Below, piece after piece: positions 6,587-8,802 of a DNA stretch of 8,802 nucleotides. Origin of the DNA: Lentihominibacter excrementipullorum (GTDB lineage: Bacteria; Bacillota; Clostridia; Peptostreptococcales; Anaerovoracaceae). Numbering within the stretch: the stretch's first letter is position 1; each line of letters opens with the position of its first letter. The notes under the pieces are model-generated. The model saw nothing but the letters and a program-made list of their open reading frames with translations. It searched no databases and was not told where the DNA came from. The DNA lies in NCBI GenBank assembly GCA_018713975.1, contig DVOB01000075.1, positions 1-8,802 of the forward strand, in the 5' to 3' direction. Position numbers and translations under genes: made by a program.

Positions 6587-7267
6587 ATGTTCAACAGATA
6601 TAAAAGAGGAAAGATGTCCTACGGGATCGTAGGCCTGGGTCGTTTCGGATACGCTCTGGCCAGTGAACTGGCGGCGATGGAGGCAGACCTGCTGATCCTC
6701 GATAAGAATGAGGAAAAGGTAAGAGAGATAAGGGAATACACGGAGAACGCGCTGGTGATAAAGAATCTGGATAAAGCGTCGCTGCTGGAGACGGGTATAC
6801 AGAACTGTGATGTGGCTGTCGTCTGTATAGGAGAGCAGATGGATACGTCTATTCTGACGACCCTCAATCTGGTGGGAATGGGGATACCCAGGGTGATAGC
6901 AAGAGCCACCAGCAGTGAGCACGGTGAGATACTGGAAAAGCTGGGGGCGCAGGTAGTATATCCTGAGCATGATATGGCGGCGCGTCTGGCAAACCGCCTT
7001 GAAGCGGCTAACCTGCCGAACTTCGCCCAGCTCAGTGACAGGATCAGCATATCGAAGCTAAATATCTCCTATGAGATGGAGGATGAAACTGTTGCGGAGA
7101 CGGATCTGAAAGGGAGGTTCGGTGTCAACGTCATAGCCATCGAGAGCAGTGGTGTCGTATATAAGGATGTGGATCCTGATTATGAATTCAAGGAAGGAGA
7201 CATCATATTCGTCATCGGTGACAAGGACAATATCAAAGAGCTTACGGAGTGGATAGAGGACGATTGA
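6587..7267 (+). CDS. ktrA: KtrA/TrkA-family potassium uptake regulatory subunit (RCK domain)
   Basis: A cytoplasmic ring-forming subunit that binds nucleotides and gates KtrB at the membrane face. The 226-residue protein has one RCK_N Rossmann domain with GLGRFG (16-21) and an acidic Asp39 at the end of the second strand (LLILDKNEE), typical of NAD(H)/nucleotide binding; IPRVIARATS (100-109) and YPEHDMAARL (125-134) are standard family blocks. An RCK_C domain (about 148-226) ends the protein; in several Firmicutes this domain binds cyclic di-AMP, which is known for the family but not visible here. TrkA of Enterobacteria has two such units, so this single-unit form is KtrA-like. The start at 6587 has AGGAGG (6576-6581) 5 bases upstream, favouring it over Met10. 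It begins 15 bp after ktrB. The usual Asp after the third strand is Asn (VIKNLDKASL), a mild deviation. Confidence 0.93.
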   Translation: MFNRYKRGKMSYGIVGLGRFGYALASELAAMEADLLILDKNEEKVREIREYTENALVIKNLDKASLLETGIQNCDVAVVCIGEQMDTSILTTLNLVGMGIPRVIARATSSEHGEILEKLGAQVVYPEHDMAARLANRLEAANLPNFAQLSDRISISKLNISYEMEDETVAETDLKGRFGVNVIAIESSGVVYKDVDPDYEFKEGDIIFVIGDKDNIKELTEWIEDD

Positions 7268-7285
7268 TGAGTTTGATAGCATTAA

Positions 7286-7317
7286 AAAGGGGAGCCGCTG
7301 AGATGCGTCTCCCCTTT
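7286..7317. terminator. Bidirectional intrinsic terminator between ktrA and fba
   Basis: AAAGGGGAG (7286-7294) pairs perfectly with CTCCCCTTT (7309-7317), and CGC/GCG inside the loop can extend it. Read on the minus strand the stem is followed by a T-run (complement of A at 7284-7288), making a good terminator for fba. On the plus strand only three T follow, so it is weaker for ktrA. It sits between two convergent operons. Confidence 0.8.
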
Positions 7318-7356
7318 GCTGTAAGTCAAGATTATTTTTTCGATTCTCTTTGCGCG

Positions 7357-8286
7357 TCATCGCTTATTGGATGCGTTGAGGACGTTTCTTATCTTGTGCT
7401 GCACCATTCCTTTGATGGCGTCTCTGGCAGGGCCCAGATACTTTCTCGGATCGAAGTCCTCCGGATGTTCGGCGAAATGTTTTCTGATCTCAGCTGTCAT
7501 AGCCAGTCTCAGATCCGTATCGATGTTGACCTTGCATACTCCGTGCTTGGTCGCAGTCCTTATCATATCCTCAGGCACACCCTGAGCGCCCGGTATGTTT
7601 CCTCCGTATTCGTTGCATTTTTCCACGAATTCCGGGAGAACGGTCGATGCCCCGTGGAGAACCAGCGGAGTATCAGGTATCAGCTTGTGTATTTCCTCCA
7701 GCCTCTCGAAGTCCAGATATGGAGTGCCTTTGAATTTGTAAGCTCCATGGCTGGTGCCTATGGCTACCGCCAGCGAGTCTACGCCTGTCTTTTCCACGAA
7801 CTCAGCGGCTTCTTCAGGAACGGTGAATGTAGCGTTCCTGGCGTCCACCTTGATGTTATCCTCGATACCGGCCAGTTTACCCAATTCGGCCTCTACCGAA
7901 ACGCCTTTGCTGTGGGCGTATTCGACGACTTCCTTAGTCAGCCTTATATTTTCTTCAAAGGGGTGCTTGGAGCCGTCTATCATCACTGAAGTAAAGCCGT
8001 CGTCCACGCATTTTTTGCATATGTCGAAATCCTCGCCATGGTCGAGATGAAGGGCGATATCCAGTCCCGTATCCTCGATGGCAGCTTCCACCAGCTTCAC
8101 CAGGTATACCGGTTTGGCGTATTTCCTCGCGCCTGCGGAGACCTGGAGTATGAGAGGAGCCTTTTCCTCTTTTGCAGCCTCAACTATGCCCTGAATGATC
8201 TCCATGTTGTTGACGTTGAAGGCGCCTACCGCATAGTCCTGCGTCAAAGCTTTCGCGAACATGTCCTTTGTAGTAACTAGAGCCAT
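7357..8286 (-). CDS. fba: Class II fructose-1,6-bisphosphate aldolase
   Basis: This zinc enzyme reversibly splits fructose 1,6-bisphosphate into dihydroxyacetone phosphate and glyceraldehyde 3-phosphate in glycolysis and gluconeogenesis. The 309-residue product carries the class II signatures: GAFNVNN (21-27), LDHGEDF (81-87) with catalytic Asp82 and zinc ligand His83, VEAELGKLAG (131-140), IGTSHGAYK (176-184) with zinc ligand His180, HGAST (211-215) with zinc ligand His211, and NIDTDLR (254-260) for phosphate binding. It belongs to the shorter aldolase group with HGAS rather than HGGS. The start is one of two adjacent ATGs; I chose 8286 (MALVTTKDMF) because AGGAGG (complement of 8293-8298) is then 6 bases away, against 3 for 8289. 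An upstream in-frame TTG at 8307 would include the ribosome site itself. The gene follows the MltG-like gene by 34 bp with no terminator between, so the two are probably co-transcribed. Confidence 0.96.
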   Translation of the reverse strand: MALVTTKDMFAKALTQDYAVGAFNVNNMEIIQGIVEAAKEEKAPLILQVSAGARKYAKPVYLVKLVEAAIEDTGLDIALHLDHGEDFDICKKCVDDGFTSVMIDGSKHPFEENIRLTKEVVEYAHSKGVSVEAELGKLAGIEDNIKVDARNATFTVPEEAAEFVEKTGVDSLAVAIGTSHGAYKFKGTPYLDFERLEEIHKLIPDTPLVLHGASTVLPEFVEKCNEYGGNIPGAQGVPEDMIRTATKHGVCKVNIDTDLRLAMTAEIRKHFAEHPEDFDPRKYLGPARDAIKGMVQHKIRNVLNASNKR

Positions 8287-8291
8287 CATTG

Positions 8292-8300
8292 ACCTCCTTT
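8292..8300 (-). promoter_or_regulatory. fba ribosome binding site
   Basis: AAAGGAGGT read on the minus strand is a near-perfect Shine-Dalgarno. It rules out the longer frame starting at TTG 8307 and favours ATG 8286, fitting the high expression expected for a glycolytic enzyme. Confidence 0.75.
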
Positions 8301-8320
8301 TATTCAAATGATGATAAAAG

Positions 8321-8719
8321 TTATTCGATTATTATGTCCAGGATGTCTTCCTGTGTTGAACCTTCCGGGATCTGGAAGGTCCCCGTTTTCAGCGTCGCTT
8401 CCTCTCCGTCGGCAGTCTGACTGTTCACGTATTCTTCGAAGTCAGCGGCCGAAGAAACGAGACCTTCGCTTTCCAATGTTTCAGAGACTGTCGTTATGGT
8501 GGCAGCGTCGTCGATGGTTATGGAGACGATGTTGGAGTCGGTATTTGAAGTTTCCTCTTGTTGCTGAGATTCAGCCGCTGCCGCCTCCCTCGCCAATTGC
8601 TCCGGATAATCCATTATAACGCCTATCCTCGTATATATTATAAAGGCTGCCGCCGCCAGTATTATCAACACGATTATTATGTCGTTCTTATCGTAAAAAA
8701 AATCCTTGATCTTTCGCAT
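8321..8719 (-). CDS. Single-pass membrane protein with an MltG N-terminal (LysM-like) domain, no transglycosylase domain
   Basis: A 132-residue protein. It begins with a short basic cytoplasmic end (MRKIKDFFYDK), then one membrane helix (about 13-31), then an Ala/Glu/Gln-rich linker (about 40-60). A small extracytoplasmic domain (about 63-132) follows, whose pattern VSITIDDAATITTVSETLES, GLVSS, LKTGTFQIPEGSTQEDILDI resembles the LysM-like module that precedes the catalytic domain in MltG/YceG endolytic transglycosylases. The catalytic domain, with its essential Glu, is wholly absent; the gene ends cleanly at TAA with fba close behind, so it does not look like a frameshift within this window. 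Start ATG 8719 is backed by AAGGAGT (complement of 8726-8732). A peptidoglycan-related or regulatory role is possible, but no enzyme activity should be assumed. Automated annotation may call it endolytic transglycosylase MltG on partial similarity. Confidence 0.75.
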   Translation of the reverse strand: MRKIKDFFYDKNDIIIVLIILAAAAFIIYTRIGVIMDYPEQLAREAAAAESQQQEETSNTDSNIVSITIDDAATITTVSETLESEGLVSSAADFEEYVNSQTADGEEATLKTGTFQIPEGSTQEDILDIIIE

Positions 8720-8746
8720 TTCAATACTCCTTCCACATACATATTA

Positions 8747-8775
8747 ACTTTAACATATTTCATATGGTTTCTCAA
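8747..8775 (-). promoter_or_regulatory. Promoter of the MltG-like protein-fba operon
   Basis: On the minus strand, TTGAGA (complement of 8770-8775) is followed after exactly 17 bp by TAAAGT (complement of 8747-8752), preceded by the extended -10 TG. Transcription would begin near 8740, about 20 bases before the ATG at 8719. Confidence 0.5.
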
Positions 8776-8802
8776 ATCCAAAAGCCTGGTTTTTGATGAA
8801 AA

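Noticed and set aside
7249..7989. 246-codon plus-strand frame opposite fba
   Set aside because: fba is unmistakable on the other strand; this frame crosses the terminator hairpin and shows no family motif.
8287..8307. Longer fba starting at TTG 8307
   Set aside because: It would translate through the AGGAGG ribosome site; the family normally begins MALVTT or similar.

Overview
The window looks like chromosome of a low- to mid-GC Gram-positive anaerobe, most likely class Clostridia. The clues are strong AGGAGG-type ribosome binding sites, frequent TTG/ATG starts with A-rich leaders, heavy use of ATA (Ile) and AGA/AGG (Arg) codons, a KtrAB-type potassium system, a class II aldolase of the Firmicutes type and a stand-alone MltG-N-like membrane protein. 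Genus cannot be assigned from the sequence alone.

Layout. (1) Bases 1-113 hold nothing I recognise. (2) About 114-758 is a decayed insertion sequence with imperfect 19-bp terminal inverted repeats and one transposase gene broken by several frameshifts and internal deletions. (3) A promoter near 795-823 probably drives a two-gene operon: an EamA/DMT-family transporter whose last 35 bases overlap a nicotinate phosphoribosyltransferase (pncB). A strong intrinsic terminator (3245-3287) closes it. (4) An extended -10 promoter (3419-3427) begins a potassium-homeostasis module: a short KdpD-like histidine kinase without the usual KdpD cytoplasmic N-terminal region, a KdpE-like response regulator overlapping it by 11 bp, a KtrB/TrkH potassium channel subunit and a KtrA/TrkA gating subunit. 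(5) A hairpin between ktrA and the convergent minus-strand genes can stop transcription from both sides. (6) On the minus strand, a promoter near 8747-8775 drives a small membrane protein with an MltG-N/LysM-like domain, followed 34 bp later by class II fructose-bisphosphate aldolase (fba).

How the genes fit together. The transporter and pncB form a plausible niacin uptake-and-salvage pair leading to NAD, with the substrate of the transporter inferred only from linkage. The sensor/regulator pair most likely controls, or responds to the same signal as, the adjacent KtrAB potassium uptake system; in model organisms KdpDE instead controls the kdpFABC ATPase, and no kdp ATPase gene is present here. 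The fba gene is core glycolysis. I see no defence system, CRISPR array, RNA gene or prophage, and no wholly new system. The most interesting points are the rewired KdpDE-like/KtrAB cluster with palindromic sequences ahead of its promoter, the EamA-pncB coupling, and the catalytic-domain-less MltG-like protein.
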